Assembly (NCBI GenBank): GCA_903872075.1
Contig: CAIQJF010000011.1
Span: forward strand, 1-64,000
Reading direction: 5' to 3'
From: an uncultured Caulobacteraceae bacterium
GTDB lineage: Bacteria > Pseudomonadota > Alphaproteobacteria > Caulobacterales > Caulobacteraceae
DNA: 64,000 bases
Of this stretch, positions 1 to 9,027 are shown piece by piece (position 1 is the stretch's first letter; each line of letters starts with the position of its first letter). The notes under the pieces were generated by a model, which worked only from the letters and a program-made list of their open reading frames with translations, was not told where the DNA came from and did not search any database. The position numbers and the translations under genes were made by a program.

Positions 1-168
1 CACCAGACACATCGGGCGCTGGGTGGGTGTGTTGGCCAGGAATTCCTGCACCGAACCAAAGAGTGCAACCTTCAACCCGACGGAACGGATCAGGCTGTCC
101 AGGGACTCGCGAATGGCGACGTCATCGTCGATGACGCATACGAGCCCCGTATCATCCGACGGTTTCAC
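1..168 (-). CDS. Response regulator, N-terminal fragment cut by the window edge
   Basis: The first 56 codons of a two-component response regulator are present; the rest lies beyond position 1. The segment VCVIDDDVAIRESLDSLI is the first beta strand, acidic Asp pocket (residues 14-16) and first helix of a receiver domain. The style resembles FixJ/TodT-type regulators, which carry a C-terminal LuxR helix-turn-helix, but that half is not visible. The phospho-accepting Asp expected near residue 60 is just off the edge. The likely start is GTG, preceded by GGAG at about 10 bases; the nearby ATG at 174-176 is out of frame and quickly stops. Confidence 0.75.
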   Translation of the reverse strand, partial: MKPSDDTGLVCVIDDDVAIRESLDSLIRSVGLKVALFGSVQEFLANTPTQRPMCLV

Positions 169-505
169 GATGGCATTCTCCTCTCGCCCCGCACTGGAAC
201 GCATACATTGGCGCTCTGTCACTCAGGCTGTGGGCCGTGATGTGATTGTTCAGCAAGGAACAGCAAAAATGTTAACAATGAATTACAGTCGTTTCGACGT
301 CCTTGTCTGATTTAAAGTCAATAATAGGCATTTTAATGAACAATTTTGACAAATCTACCGTGGCGAGATGCGCACTCGAAGCCCGAAATATACTAACGTA
401 TAGTTCCGAAACAGCCAAAAGCATATGTTCTTTGTGGCGAGCCTGCTGGTGGTTTAAGGTCCGCCGCTATGGGGCCCGCAGCACGGGTCCAGGTTGCGTC
501 GCGCC
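169..505. other. Intergenic region with an AT-rich core
   Basis: This 337-base gap separates the response-regulator start from the amidase end. Roughly 240-440 is much richer in A and T than the surrounding sequence, with runs such as AAAAATGTTAACAATG and ATAATAGGCATTTTAATG. It holds TTGACA at 346-351 and TATACT at 389-394, but they are too far apart to be one promoter. No open frame with a good SD was found. It probably carries the regulator's promoter region. Confidence 0.5.
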
Positions 506-1957
506 TTATGCTGCGCCCTCAAACCGTTCCCAACGGCTGGCGTCGAAGTCGCGAAGTCGATGGGTCAGCACGCCGACCCGTTTCTCGATCGCCTCGGCGG
601 CGTCGAGGGCAAGATCCTCGCGGAAACGCGAGGCGATGATCTGAGCGCCCACGGGATGGCCGCCGGCAAAGCCGATCGGTGCGACTGAGGCCGGCAGACC
701 CAGAACGTTCAGGGCCGAAATCCAGCGCAGATCGTTGGAGAAGATCCGCCGGGCCGTGGCGGCGTCGGCGAGATCCGCCCCGGGCGGCGGGGTCGGCTGC
801 ACGGCGGCCGGCGCGAGGATGATCGGATAGGTCTCCAGGAACGCCAGCCAGTCGCGGATCAGGCGCGACCGCAGGGCGATGGCGCGCATATAGGCTTCGC
901 CGTCGAGGATCGTGGCCTGATCAAGGATGCCGGCGAGGGCGCGGTTGAAATCGGCGCTGCCGACCTCGCGCATCTGCGGCGCCTGCAGGGTGGCGATCTC
1001 GGTGGAAATCAGGTCGCGCCAAAGGGTCCAGGCGGCCGACAGGTCCGGCGTCTCGACCTCGGAGACCGCATAGCCGGCGTCGGAGAGGTAGCCGGCGGCC
1101 CGGTCGATCAGGCTGCTGATCTCGGGATCGATATCCAGGTCCGCAGGCGAGCGCGCCAGGGCGACCTTGATCGGCCCCTCGGGCGCCGGCCCGGTCAGAG
1201 GCGCGGGAACCCACCAGGGATCACGGGCGTCGCGGCGGCTCATGACCTCCAGGCCAAGCCGCACATCGGCGACGGTGCGGGCCAGTGGACCCTGCGAAGA
1301 CATGAACTGGGCCATGAGCGGCCGCTCTGCCGGAGCGCTGGGATTGAACGCCGGGATGCGGCCCTGGGTCGGCTTGATGGTGGCGATGCCGTTGCAGGAG
1401 GCCGGCCAGCGCAGGGAGCCACCGATGTCGTTGCCGTGGGCGATGCAGCCGATCCCAGCCGCCACCGAGGCGCCCGCGCCGCCGGAGGAGCCGCCGGGCG
1501 TGATCGACCGGTCCCAGGGATTGAAGGTCTGACCGTGGAGAGGATTGTCGGTGTGCCAGCGCAGGGAGAACTCGGGCGTGTTGGTGAGGCCGAGGATAAT
1601 GGCTCCGGCCGCCTTGAGGTTGGCGACGACGGGAGAGTCGCCAGGGGCGATATTGTCCTTGAAGGCGACCACGCCGTTGGAGTTGGCCTGACCCTCCAAA
1701 TCGATATTGATCTTGACGGTCACCGGAACCCCGTGGAGCGATCCCAGGGTTTCGCCCCGACCTCGCGCGCGATCGGCGGCGCGCGCCGCCTGCAGCGCGC
1801 CCTCGCTCAGATCGACCACGATGGCGTTCAGCGCGGGATTGACCGACTGCAGCCGCGCCACATGCGATTCCGTCACCGCCTCCGCCGACACCTCGCCGGC
1901 CGCGATGGACCGGGCGGCGTCAGTCGCGGAGAGTTGCCAGAGAGGGGCTGACGTCAT
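506..1957 (-). CDS. Amidase signature family hydrolase
   Basis: This is a 483-residue cytoplasmic amidase of the amidase-signature family, which hydrolyses C-N amide bonds with a Ser-Ser-Lys triad. All three residues are visible: Lys82 in GVPVTVKINID, Ser157 in the Gly/Ser-rich motif PGGSSGGAG, and nucleophile Ser181 in NDIGGSLRWPA. The 24-residue spacing between the two serines is the one known from fatty acid amide hydrolase. Length is normal. The ATG at 1957 is chosen because CGGAGT lies 9 bases upstream; longer frames run into arginine-rich nonsense. It is divergent from an MFS transporter, so uptake plus hydrolysis of an amide is possible. It is unlikely to be GatA because no gatB/gatC is adjacent. 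Confidence 0.88.
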   Translation of the reverse strand: MTSAPLWQLSATDAARSIAAGEVSAEAVTESHVARLQSVNPALNAIVVDLSEGALQAARAADRARGRGETLGSLHGVPVTVKINIDLEGQANSNGVVAFKDNIAPGDSPVVANLKAAGAIILGLTNTPEFSLRWHTDNPLHGQTFNPWDRSITPGGSSGGAGASVAAGIGCIAHGNDIGGSLRWPASCNGIATIKPTQGRIPAFNPSAPAERPLMAQFMSSQGPLARTVADVRLGLEVMSRRDARDPWWVPAPLTGPAPEGPIKVALARSPADLDIDPEISSLIDRAAGYLSDAGYAVSEVETPDLSAAWTLWRDLISTEIATLQAPQMREVGSADFNRALAGILDQATILDGEAYMRAIALRSRLIRDWLAFLETYPIILAPAAVQPTPPPGADLADAATARRIFSNDLRWISALNVLGLPASVAPIGFAGGHPVGAQIIASRFREDLALDAAEAIEKRVGVLTHRLRDFDASRWERFEGAA

Positions 1958-2099
1958 CGCTGAAACTCCGATTTTTGGGCAGGCTAAGGTGATGGCCGGG
2001 CGGCCGCAAACAAGCACGCGACGGGCGCCGCGGAAATAGCTATGCCGGTCGAAGGGCCTGCGCCGGCGGGGACGCCGGACGGGGCTGGGGACAGGCAGG

Positions 2100-3425
2100 A
2101 TGAGCGATCCGTCCGATGTGGCGATCGGCGTTTCGGCGCTGCGCAAGGCCAGCTGGCGGCTGCTGCCGCTGATCGGTCTGGGCTACGGCGTCGCCTATAT
2201 GGACCGCGTCAACATAAGCTTCGCGGCGGCGCGGATGAATGCCGACCTTCACTTCAGCGCCACGGTCTATGGCCTGGGCGGAGGGCTGTTCTTCCTCGCC
2301 TATGCGCTCCTGGAGGTGCCCTCCAACCTGATGCTGGTCCGGGTCGGGGCGCGGCGCTGGCTGGCGCGGATCATGATCACCTGGGGCCTGCTGGCGGTGG
2401 GCATGATGTTCGTGCGCACGCCTATGCAGTTCTACGCCATGCGCTTTCTGCTGGGCGCGGCTGAGGCCGGGTTTTTTCCCGGCGCGGTATTCTATCTCAT
2501 GCACTGGTTTCCGGCCGCCTGGCGGGGCCGGGCGATCAGCGGCTTCTATGTGGCCTATCCGCTCAGCAACGTGTTCATGGGCGCCGTGGCGGGGGCCCTG
2601 CTTGGTCTCCACGGCAACCTGGGCCTCTCGGGCTGGCAGTGGCTGTTCCTGGTGGAGGGCCTGCCGGCGGTGGTTCTGAGCGCGGTGTTCCTGAGGTTTC
2701 TGCCCGATGAGCCGGCCACGGCCGCCTGGCTGACGCCGGGCGAGACGGCCTGGATCACGCGGGGCCTGGCCGCCGACCGCGCGGCGCAGGCGAGCGAGCC
2801 CGACCCTGGCCTCAAGGCGACCCTGCTCAGCCCGATGGTCATTCTCATGGGCCTGGTGAATGCGCTCTACCTGGGCAGCGCCTACGCCTTCAACCTCTCC
2901 GCGCCGATGCTTCTGGGTGAGGCCACAGGGCTGGGGGTCACGCAAGTGGGTTTCCTGGTCGCCTCCGGCGGGTTGCTGGGCGCTGCGGCCATGGTTCTCA
3001 ACAGCCGCCGTTCCGACCGCTTTCGTGAACGCTATCTCCATGTGGCCGTGCCGCTCATTCTCGAGGGCCTGGCTTATGGCGCCATGAGCCTCATTCCGAG
3101 CGGACCCGCCTACGCCGGCGCCTACCTCATCGCCCAGTCCATGGCCGCGGCGGTGGCGGCGGTGTTCTGGCTGGTGCCCAGCGACCGGCTCTCCGGGCGC
3201 TCTGCGGCCGGCGGGGTGGCGGCGATCAATGCCATCGGCATGATCGGCTCATTCCTGGCGCCCTACGGCTGGGGCCTGCTCAAGGACGGGACGGGCGGTT
3301 ACGGCGTCGGCCTGGCGGTCCTGCCCTTCGCGTTCTTCCTGGCCGCGGCAATCGTGCTGTGGCTACGCGCCCAGGCGCGCCGCGAGGCGGCGCACATGGA
3401 TCAGGCCGTACCCGTGGATATCTGA
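2100..3425 (+). CDS. MFS transporter, anion:cation symporter-like
   Basis: A 441-residue inner-membrane permease with about 12 hydrophobic helices. The N-terminal block GYGVAYMDRVNISFAAARM and the following EVPSNLMLVRVGARRWLA resemble the ACS branch of the major facilitator superfamily, which imports organic anions such as hexuronates, phthalate or tartrate with protons. A hydrophilic central loop lies at about residues 205-245. GGGGAC upstream of the ATG is a plausible SD. It is divergent from the amidase with 142 bases between starts and converges closely on the aldehyde dehydrogenase gene. The substrate cannot be assigned. Confidence 0.85.
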   Translation: MSDPSDVAIGVSALRKASWRLLPLIGLGYGVAYMDRVNISFAAARMNADLHFSATVYGLGGGLFFLAYALLEVPSNLMLVRVGARRWLARIMITWGLLAVGMMFVRTPMQFYAMRFLLGAAEAGFFPGAVFYLMHWFPAAWRGRAISGFYVAYPLSNVFMGAVAGALLGLHGNLGLSGWQWLFLVEGLPAVVLSAVFLRFLPDEPATAAWLTPGETAWITRGLAADRAAQASEPDPGLKATLLSPMVILMGLVNALYLGSAYAFNLSAPMLLGEATGLGVTQVGFLVASGGLLGAAAMVLNSRRSDRFRERYLHVAVPLILEGLAYGAMSLIPSGPAYAGAYLIAQSMAAAVAAVFWLVPSDRLSGRSAAGGVAAINAIGMIGSFLAPYGWGLLKDGTGGYGVGLAVLPFAFFLAAAIVLWLRAQARREAAHMDQAVPVDI

Positions 3426-3441
3426 CGGGGCGCCACGTGGC

Positions 3442-4881
3442 CTAAAGCGGTCGGCGGCGGATCACCAGATTGCGGATCTCGGTCATGTCTTCCATGGCGA
3501 AGCGCACGCCCTCGCGGCCGAGACCGGAGTCCTTCACCCCGCCATAGGGCATGTTGTCGACGCGGTAGCTGGGCACGTCGCCGATCACCACCCCGCCCAC
3601 GTCCAGGCGGTCCCAAGCGGTGAGCATCTTCTCCAGGTCGCGGGTGAACACCCCGGCTTGCAGGCCGAAGTGAGAGTCGTTGACCTCATCCAGGGCAGCC
3701 TCGAAGTCGTCGAAGGCGCTGAGAATGGCCACGGGCCCGAAGGCCTCCTCGTCGCGGATCTTGCAGCCGGCCGGGACCTCCTCAAGCAGGGTGGCTTGGA
3801 GCATGGCGCCGTCACGGCGGCCGCCGCAGAGCACGGTGGCGCCCTTGATCCGGGCTTCCTCGATCCAGCCGTCCAGACGGCGGGCCTCCTTCTCGTCGAT
3901 CATCGGGCCGATGAAGGTGGTCTCGTCCTTGGGATCGCCGCAGATCAGGTTCCGCGCCTTCTCCACCAGGATCGCCTTGAGCTCTTCATAGATGCCGGTG
4001 TGGATGATGATCCGCTGCACGCCGATGCAGGATTGCCCGGACTGGTAGAAGGCGCCGAAAATGATGCGTTCGGAGGCGTCGGCGAGATCGGCATCCTTGT
4101 CGACGATGACCGCGGCGTTGCCGCCCAGCTCAAGCACCACCTTCTTCTTGCCGCAGCGGGCCTTGAGGTCCCAGCCCACGTCCGGCGAGCCGGTGAAGGA
4201 CAGGAGCTTGAGACGGTCGTCGGTGGTGAACAGGTCGGCCCCGTCGCGGCTGGCCGGCAGGATCGAGAAGGCGCCCTTGGGCAGGTTGGTCTCGGCCAGG
4301 ACCTCGCCGATGATGATCGCCCCGAGCGGGGTGCGCGAGGCGGGCTTCATCACGAAGGGGCAGCCCACGGCAAGGGCCGGGGCGATCTTGTGGGCGGCCA
4401 GGTTGAGCGGGAAGTTGAAAGGCGAGATGAAGGAGCAGGGGCCGATCGGCACCCGCTTCCACATGCCCTGATAGCCCTTGGCGCGGGGCGAGATGTCCAG
4501 CGGCTGTACCTCGCCGGTCATGCGCACCGACTCCTCGGCGGCGATCCGGAAAGTGTCGATCAGACGGCCCACCTCGCCACGGGAGTCCTTGATCGGTTTG
4601 CCGGCCTCAACGCACAGGGCCAGGGCCAGTTCATCCGCCCGCTCGGTGAAGCGGGTGACGCAGTGGGCAAGCACGGCCTGACGTTCATAGGCGGCCATTT
4701 TTGCCATGGGTTCGGCCGCCTCGACCGCCGCGGCTATCCCTGCGTCGATCATGGCGGCGTCGGCCAGGGCGACCCGGGTGGCCACCTCGCCGGTATATTT
4801 GTCGGTGACCGCCAGATCCTGGTTGGGCTGCTTCGCCTCATTGGCCAGGTAGAGCGGATAGACGGGTTTCAGGCCGGTCAT
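3442..4881 (-). CDS. Aldehyde dehydrogenase family protein
   Basis: A 479-residue NAD(P)-dependent aldehyde dehydrogenase of normal length. Key residues are in place: Asn156 (SPFNFPLN), the cofactor lysine in VMKPASRTP near 179, general base Glu251 in LELGGNAAV, and nucleophile Cys285 in QSGQSCIGVQR. It should oxidise an aldehyde to the acid in the cytoplasm. It lies 58 bases downstream of the ThDP-dependent decarboxylase/ligase-like gene on the same strand, so the pair may convert a 2-oxo acid to an aldehyde and then a carboxylate; that coupling is inference. AGGA precedes the ATG. The sequence is closest in style to lactaldehyde/phosphonoacetaldehyde-type ALDHs, without firm assignment. Confidence 0.9.
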   Translation of the reverse strand: MTGLKPVYPLYLANEAKQPNQDLAVTDKYTGEVATRVALADAAMIDAGIAAAVEAAEPMAKMAAYERQAVLAHCVTRFTERADELALALCVEAGKPIKDSRGEVGRLIDTFRIAAEESVRMTGEVQPLDISPRAKGYQGMWKRVPIGPCSFISPFNFPLNLAAHKIAPALAVGCPFVMKPASRTPLGAIIIGEVLAETNLPKGAFSILPASRDGADLFTTDDRLKLLSFTGSPDVGWDLKARCGKKKVVLELGGNAAVIVDKDADLADASERIIFGAFYQSGQSCIGVQRIIIHTGIYEELKAILVEKARNLICGDPKDETTFIGPMIDEKEARRLDGWIEEARIKGATVLCGGRRDGAMLQATLLEEVPAGCKIRDEEAFGPVAILSAFDDFEAALDEVNDSHFGLQAGVFTRDLEKMLTAWDRLDVGGVVIGDVPSYRVDNMPYGGVKDSGLGREGVRFAMEDMTEIRNLVIRRRPL

Positions 4882-4939
4882 GGCGAAAGTCCTGTGCGGC
4901 TGTCGGGTGAGGAAACGCGCTGGAAACGCCCGGCGGTCG

Positions 4940-6586
4940 TCAGACCGCCGCGCTGACCTGCTTGATCTCCTTGTTCAGGATCCGGTCGTTCTCGGAATAG
5001 TCCATCGGCACTTCGATGAGCTGCACGCCGGGGCTGTTGAGACACTGTTCGAGCAGTTCCGTGAGGTGGGCGGCGCTTGTCACCCGGTGGCCCGTGGCGC
5101 CATAGGCTTCGGCGTATTTCACGAAGTCCGGGTTGCCGTAGGTCAGGCCCCAGTCCTTGAAGCCCATATTGGCCTGTTTCCAGCGGATCATGCCGTAGCT
5201 GTTGTCGTTCAAGATCAACACGACGATGTTCAGCTTCAGGCGGACGGCGGTTTCCATCTCCTGGCTGTTCATCATGAAGCCGCCGTCGCCGCAGATCGCC
5301 ATGACCTTGCGATCCGGATAAACCATGGACGAGGCCATTGCCGAGGGAAGGCCGGCGCCCATGGTGGCCAGGGCGTTGTCCAGCAGAACCGTGTTGGGTG
5401 CATGGGCGTGATAGTTGCGGGCGAACCAGATCTTATAGACCCCGTTGTCCAGGCAGATGATGCCGTCGGAGGGCATGGCCTTGCGCACCTGATCGACGAG
5501 ATAGGGCGGGAAGATCGGGCAGCGGGTGTCGCCGGAGTATTGGGCGGCGTGGGCGACCTCCGCCTCGCGGGCCTTCATCATTTTCGAGAAGTCCCAGCCC
5601 TTGTTGGGCAGGATGTCTTCCTTCATCTGCCAGATGGCGTTGGCGATGTCGCCGACAACTTCGATCTGAGGGAAATAGACCGGATCGACCTCGGCGCTGC
5701 GGAAGCTGACGTGGATTACCTCGGCCGTGCCCTTCTGCATGAAGAACGGCGGCTTTTCGATAACGTCGTGGCCGACGTTGATGATCACATCCGCCGCCGC
5801 GACGGCGCGATGGACGAAGTCGCCGCCCGACAGGGCCGCGCAGCCGACGAACTTGGGATGATCCTCGTCGATCACGCCCTTGCCGAGCTGGGTGGTCAGG
5901 AAGGGGATGCCGGTCTTCTCGACGAACTGGGTCAGCATTCGGCTGGTCATGGCGCGATTGCCGCCGGCGCCGATCACCAGCAGGGGCGACTTGGCGTTCT
6001 CGATCTTCTTCACCGCGGCGCGGACGGCCTTGGGATCGGCGGCCGGGCGGCGTGACAGGCTGGCCGGGATCGGCGTCGAGTCGGTCTCCTCGTCGGCGAT
6101 GTCCTCCGGGAACTCGATGTGGACGGCGCCGGGCTTTTCCTCCTGGGCCAGGCGGAAGGCCTCGCGCACACGGGAGGGAATATTGTCGGCCGAGGCCATC
6201 TGGTGGGTGAACTTGGTGATCGGCCGCATCATGTCGACCACGTCGAGGATCTGGAAACGACCCTGTTTGGAACTCTTGATGGGCTTCTGGCCGGTGATCA
6301 TCATCATCGGCATACCGCCGAGCTGGGCATAGGCCGCGGCGGTGACGAAGTTGGTGGCGCCGGGGCCCAGGGTCGCCATGCAGACCCCGGCCTTGCCGGT
6401 GTGCCGTCCGTAGGTCGCGGCCATAAAGCCGGCTGCCTGTTCGTGACGGTTGAGGATCAGCTTGATCTTCGTGGAGCGCGAGAGGCTGTCGAGGAAATCG
6501 AGGTTCTCCTCGCCGGGCACGCCGAACATGTATTCGACGCCCTCGTCCTCGAGGCATTTCACGAACAGATCTGACGCCTTGGTCAT
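4940..6586 (-). CDS. Thiamine diphosphate-dependent enzyme, acetolactate synthase large-subunit-like
   Basis: About 548 residues with the three-domain architecture of the acetohydroxyacid synthase/pyruvate decarboxylase superfamily: PYR domain with catalytic Glu49 (NRHEQAAGF), central domain at about 190-330, and a C-terminal PP domain with the ThDP/Mg motif starting GDGGFMMN near 432 and ending LILND. The stretch NPDFVKYAEAYGA resembles catabolic AlsS-type enzymes. No regulatory small subunit (IlvN) is adjacent and an ALDH follows, which fits a dedicated 2-oxo acid carboligase or decarboxylase better than valine/isoleucine biosynthesis. The ATG at 6586 is chosen because domain homology begins there. 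An MFS transporter lies 179 bases upstream on the same strand. Confidence 0.85.
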   Translation of the reverse strand: MTKASDLFVKCLEDEGVEYMFGVPGEENLDFLDSLSRSTKIKLILNRHEQAAGFMAATYGRHTGKAGVCMATLGPGATNFVTAAAYAQLGGMPMMMITGQKPIKSSKQGRFQILDVVDMMRPITKFTHQMASADNIPSRVREAFRLAQEEKPGAVHIEFPEDIADEETDSTPIPASLSRRPAADPKAVRAAVKKIENAKSPLLVIGAGGNRAMTSRMLTQFVEKTGIPFLTTQLGKGVIDEDHPKFVGCAALSGGDFVHRAVAAADVIINVGHDVIEKPPFFMQKGTAEVIHVSFRSAEVDPVYFPQIEVVGDIANAIWQMKEDILPNKGWDFSKMMKAREAEVAHAAQYSGDTRCPIFPPYLVDQVRKAMPSDGIICLDNGVYKIWFARNYHAHAPNTVLLDNALATMGAGLPSAMASSMVYPDRKVMAICGDGGFMMNSQEMETAVRLKLNIVVLILNDNSYGMIRWKQANMGFKDWGLTYGNPDFVKYAEAYGATGHRVTSAAHLTELLEQCLNSPGVQLIEVPMDYSENDRILNKEIKQVSAAV

Positions 6587-6765
6587 TTGGAAGTTCCCCC
6601 TTGAAGCCCCTTGGGCCCGCCACCCTCGGAACGCCGCGTCCACGCCGCGCCCTGAAGGGGGCCAACGCAGAAGCGGCGCGAGCGTTCCCGGCTCCCCGCC
6701 GTTCCGCCCAGGTTTGTTTTGAACCATGGATCAGCGGCTCCGAACAGGGGGCGTCTCCTGCGATT

Positions 6766-8181
6766 TCAGGCCGAGACCTGCTCCAGGGCGAGGCCGGAGG
6801 TGCGCGGGCCGAGCAGGCCGACGGCCGCCACCACCACCAGCATGGCCAAGGCGATGAAGACGAAGACGCCGGGTGCGCCCATACCGCTGAGCAAAGCGGC
6901 GATGATAAAGCTGGAGAACACCGTGGAGATGCGGCTCCACGCGTAGACGAAACCCACCGCCGAAGCCCTCATCCGTGTCGGGTAAAGTTCGGTCTGATAG
7001 GCGTGGTAGGCGTAGGAGAGCAGGTTGTTGGAGAAGGTCACGCCGATCCCCAGAGCGATCAGGATCGCCGGCGCCGTCTGGCCGGCGAAGGTTAGGCCCA
7101 GGACCGCGGTGGTCAGGGCGGCGGCGATGATCTGGGTCTTGCGCTCGAAGCGGTCGGCAAGGACCGAACAGAGCAGGGGTCCCAGCGGGTAGGCGGCGGC
7201 GATGGCGAAGGCGTAGCCCAGGCTGTGGGTGACGGAATGGCCGCGCGCCGCGATCAGCGACGGCGCCCAGTTTCCGAAGCCGTAGAAGCCGATGGCCTGG
7301 AAGATGTTGAAGATCACCAGCATCAGGGTCCGCACGCGGTAGGCCGGCGAAAACGCCTCGGCCAGGCGGGCGGAGGCGACTGGCGCGGTCCCGGCGACCG
7401 CGCCGGCGGGAACGGCCTCGCCCTGTCCCGCCGGCGGACGGCCTTCCATCCGCCGCAGGATCGCATCGGCTTCGGCGTGACGACCCTGTCGCTCGAGCCA
7501 GCGCGGGGACTCCGGCAGGCGCGCGCGGATCACCCAGACCAGGGCCGCGCCGCTGGCGCCGAGGATCATCACCCAGCGCCATCCCGCGATGCCAAATGGG
7601 GTCAGAGGCAGCAGCCGCCAGCAGGCGAAGGCCACCAGGGGCACGGCGGTGAACTGAATGGCTTGATTGATGGCGAACGCTCGGCCGCGCAGGCGGGCCG
7701 GCGCGATCTCCGCCACATAGGAATCGATGGTGACCAGTTCGACGCCGATGCCGATCCCGGCGATCAGCCTGAGCATATCCAGTTGCACGGCGCTCTGGGC
7801 GGCGGACATGGCCAGGGTGGCCAGAGCGTACCAGACCAGGGAGGCGGTGAAGATCGCCCGCCGCCCGAAACGGTCCGCGACCCGCGCGAAAACCACCGTA
7901 CCGATGAACAGGCCCAGGAAGGTGGCGGCGGCGAAGGTCGCCTGATCGCTCTGGCCGAACAGGCCGGCCTTGCCGTCATGGAACAGTCCCGCCTTGACCA
8001 GCCCCGGCGAGATATAGGCGGTCATCATCAGGTCGTAGAATTCGAAGCAGCCGCCCAGCGAGACGAGAACGATCAGTTTCCAGGCGGGCCAGGCGCGCGG
8101 CAAGGCGTCGAGCCGCCCGGCAATGGAAGAGTCCGGCGCCTCTGCTATAGGCGCGGACGTGAATTCAGCGGGCCCCGACAT
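6766..8181 (-). CDS. MFS transporter, sugar/aromatic-acid porter type
   Basis: A 471-residue, 12-helix inner-membrane transporter. Helix 1 begins near residue 35 (LIVLVSLGGCFEFYDLMM). The loop 2-3 motif VADRFGRRAIF and the mid-protein PESPRWLERQGR are hallmarks of the sugar porter and AAHS-like MFS groups. It lies upstream of, and in the same direction as, the ThDP enzyme and ALDH genes, so it may import their substrate. The start at 8181 has AAGAAGGG nine bases upstream. Its CAT overlaps the ATG of the divergent thioesterase gene, an unusually tight arrangement. Confidence 0.85.
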   Translation of the reverse strand: MSGPAEFTSAPIAEAPDSSIAGRLDALPRAWPAWKLIVLVSLGGCFEFYDLMMTAYISPGLVKAGLFHDGKAGLFGQSDQATFAAATFLGLFIGTVVFARVADRFGRRAIFTASLVWYALATLAMSAAQSAVQLDMLRLIAGIGIGVELVTIDSYVAEIAPARLRGRAFAINQAIQFTAVPLVAFACWRLLPLTPFGIAGWRWVMILGASGAALVWVIRARLPESPRWLERQGRHAEADAILRRMEGRPPAGQGEAVPAGAVAGTAPVASARLAEAFSPAYRVRTLMLVIFNIFQAIGFYGFGNWAPSLIAARGHSVTHSLGYAFAIAAAYPLGPLLCSVLADRFERKTQIIAAALTTAVLGLTFAGQTAPAILIALGIGVTFSNNLLSYAYHAYQTELYPTRMRASAVGFVYAWSRISTVFSSFIIAALLSGMGAPGVFVFIALAMLVVVAAVGLLGPRTSGLALEQVSA

Positions 8182-9001
8182 GACCAGACCCTTCTTCGAT
8201 CTCAAGGCGACGCACAACCCTCACCGCTGGTATCTGCCGCTGCACGACGGTCTGTGTGTCGGCCCGCCCGGGAAGACCTTCATGTTCGGCGGCGTGGGCA
8301 TGGCCGCGGCGATCGGGGCCATGGAGCGCACCTGCGGCCGGCCGGTGATCTGGGCCACGGCGCAATATCTCTCCTATGCGCGGCCGGGCTCGGTGGTGGA
8401 TCTGGACGTCTGGGTTCCCGCCAACGGCAAATTCACCAGCCAGGCCCGGGTGAACGCCCATGTGGGTGATAAGGAGATTCTGACGGTCAACGCCGCTCTC
8501 GGCGAACGTCCCAGCGACCTCGATCACCAGTGGGCGACCGCCCTAGCCGTGCCGCCGCCGGAAGACTGCGCGGTGAGCGAACGCTGGCGCGACGACGTCG
8601 AGGATCTGCACAGTCAGATCGAGGTGCGGGTGGCGCAAGGCTGGCATCGCCGTTCGGCCAGCCCCGACGGCCTCAGCGGCGATGGCCGGGTCGTCCTGTG
8701 GATCCGCTCGCGCGGCGGCTATGCGGTGGATTCCACCATGCTGGCGATCATGGCCGACCATGTGCCCTCGGGTGTCGGCCACGCTTTGGGGCGCAACGCT
8801 GGCGGCAACAGCCTCGACAACACAATCCGCTTCCTGAAGATCGTGCCCACCGAGTGGGTGCTGGGCGATGTGACGATCATCGGGGTCGCCAACGGCGTTG
8901 CCCACGGCTCCATGCGCCTGTTCGCCCAGGACGGCCGGTTGATGGCCACCGCCAGCCAATCGATGATCCTGCGAATCCGCGACGACGAACCCGCGGCCTG
9001 A
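8180..9001 (+). CDS. Acyl-CoA thioesterase family protein (double hotdog)
   Basis: A 273-residue protein with two hotdog-type halves, as in TesB/acyl-CoA thioesterase II. Visible features are the N-terminal FMFGGVGMAAAIGAMER helix block, the beta strand QYLSYARPGSVVDLDV, and the second half beginning near DLHSQIEVRVAQG. The expected reaction is hydrolysis of an acyl-CoA to the acid and CoA. The ATG at 8180 matches the family N-terminus (MTRPFFDLKAT), but no good SD precedes it; an upstream ATG at 8123 would add 19 residues. TATAGG around 8146 might be a -10 element, so a leaderless or very short leader is possible. Confidence 0.78.
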   Translation: MTRPFFDLKATHNPHRWYLPLHDGLCVGPPGKTFMFGGVGMAAAIGAMERTCGRPVIWATAQYLSYARPGSVVDLDVWVPANGKFTSQARVNAHVGDKEILTVNAALGERPSDLDHQWATALAVPPPEDCAVSERWRDDVEDLHSQIEVRVAQGWHRRSASPDGLSGDGRVVLWIRSRGGYAVDSTMLAIMADHVPSGVGHALGRNAGGNSLDNTIRFLKIVPTEWVLGDVTIIGVANGVAHGSMRLFAQDGRLMATASQSMILRIRDDEPAA

Positions 9002-9027
9002 ACCGCAGGTTCTCTCGCGAGCGTGGA

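Noticed and set aside
506..1957. Amidase as GatA subunit of the tRNA amidotransferase
   Set aside because: No gatB or gatC nearby and the sequence style is that of a catabolic amidase.
4940..6586. ThDP enzyme as biosynthetic IlvB
   Set aside because: No IlvN small subunit or ilvC follows; an aldehyde dehydrogenase does.
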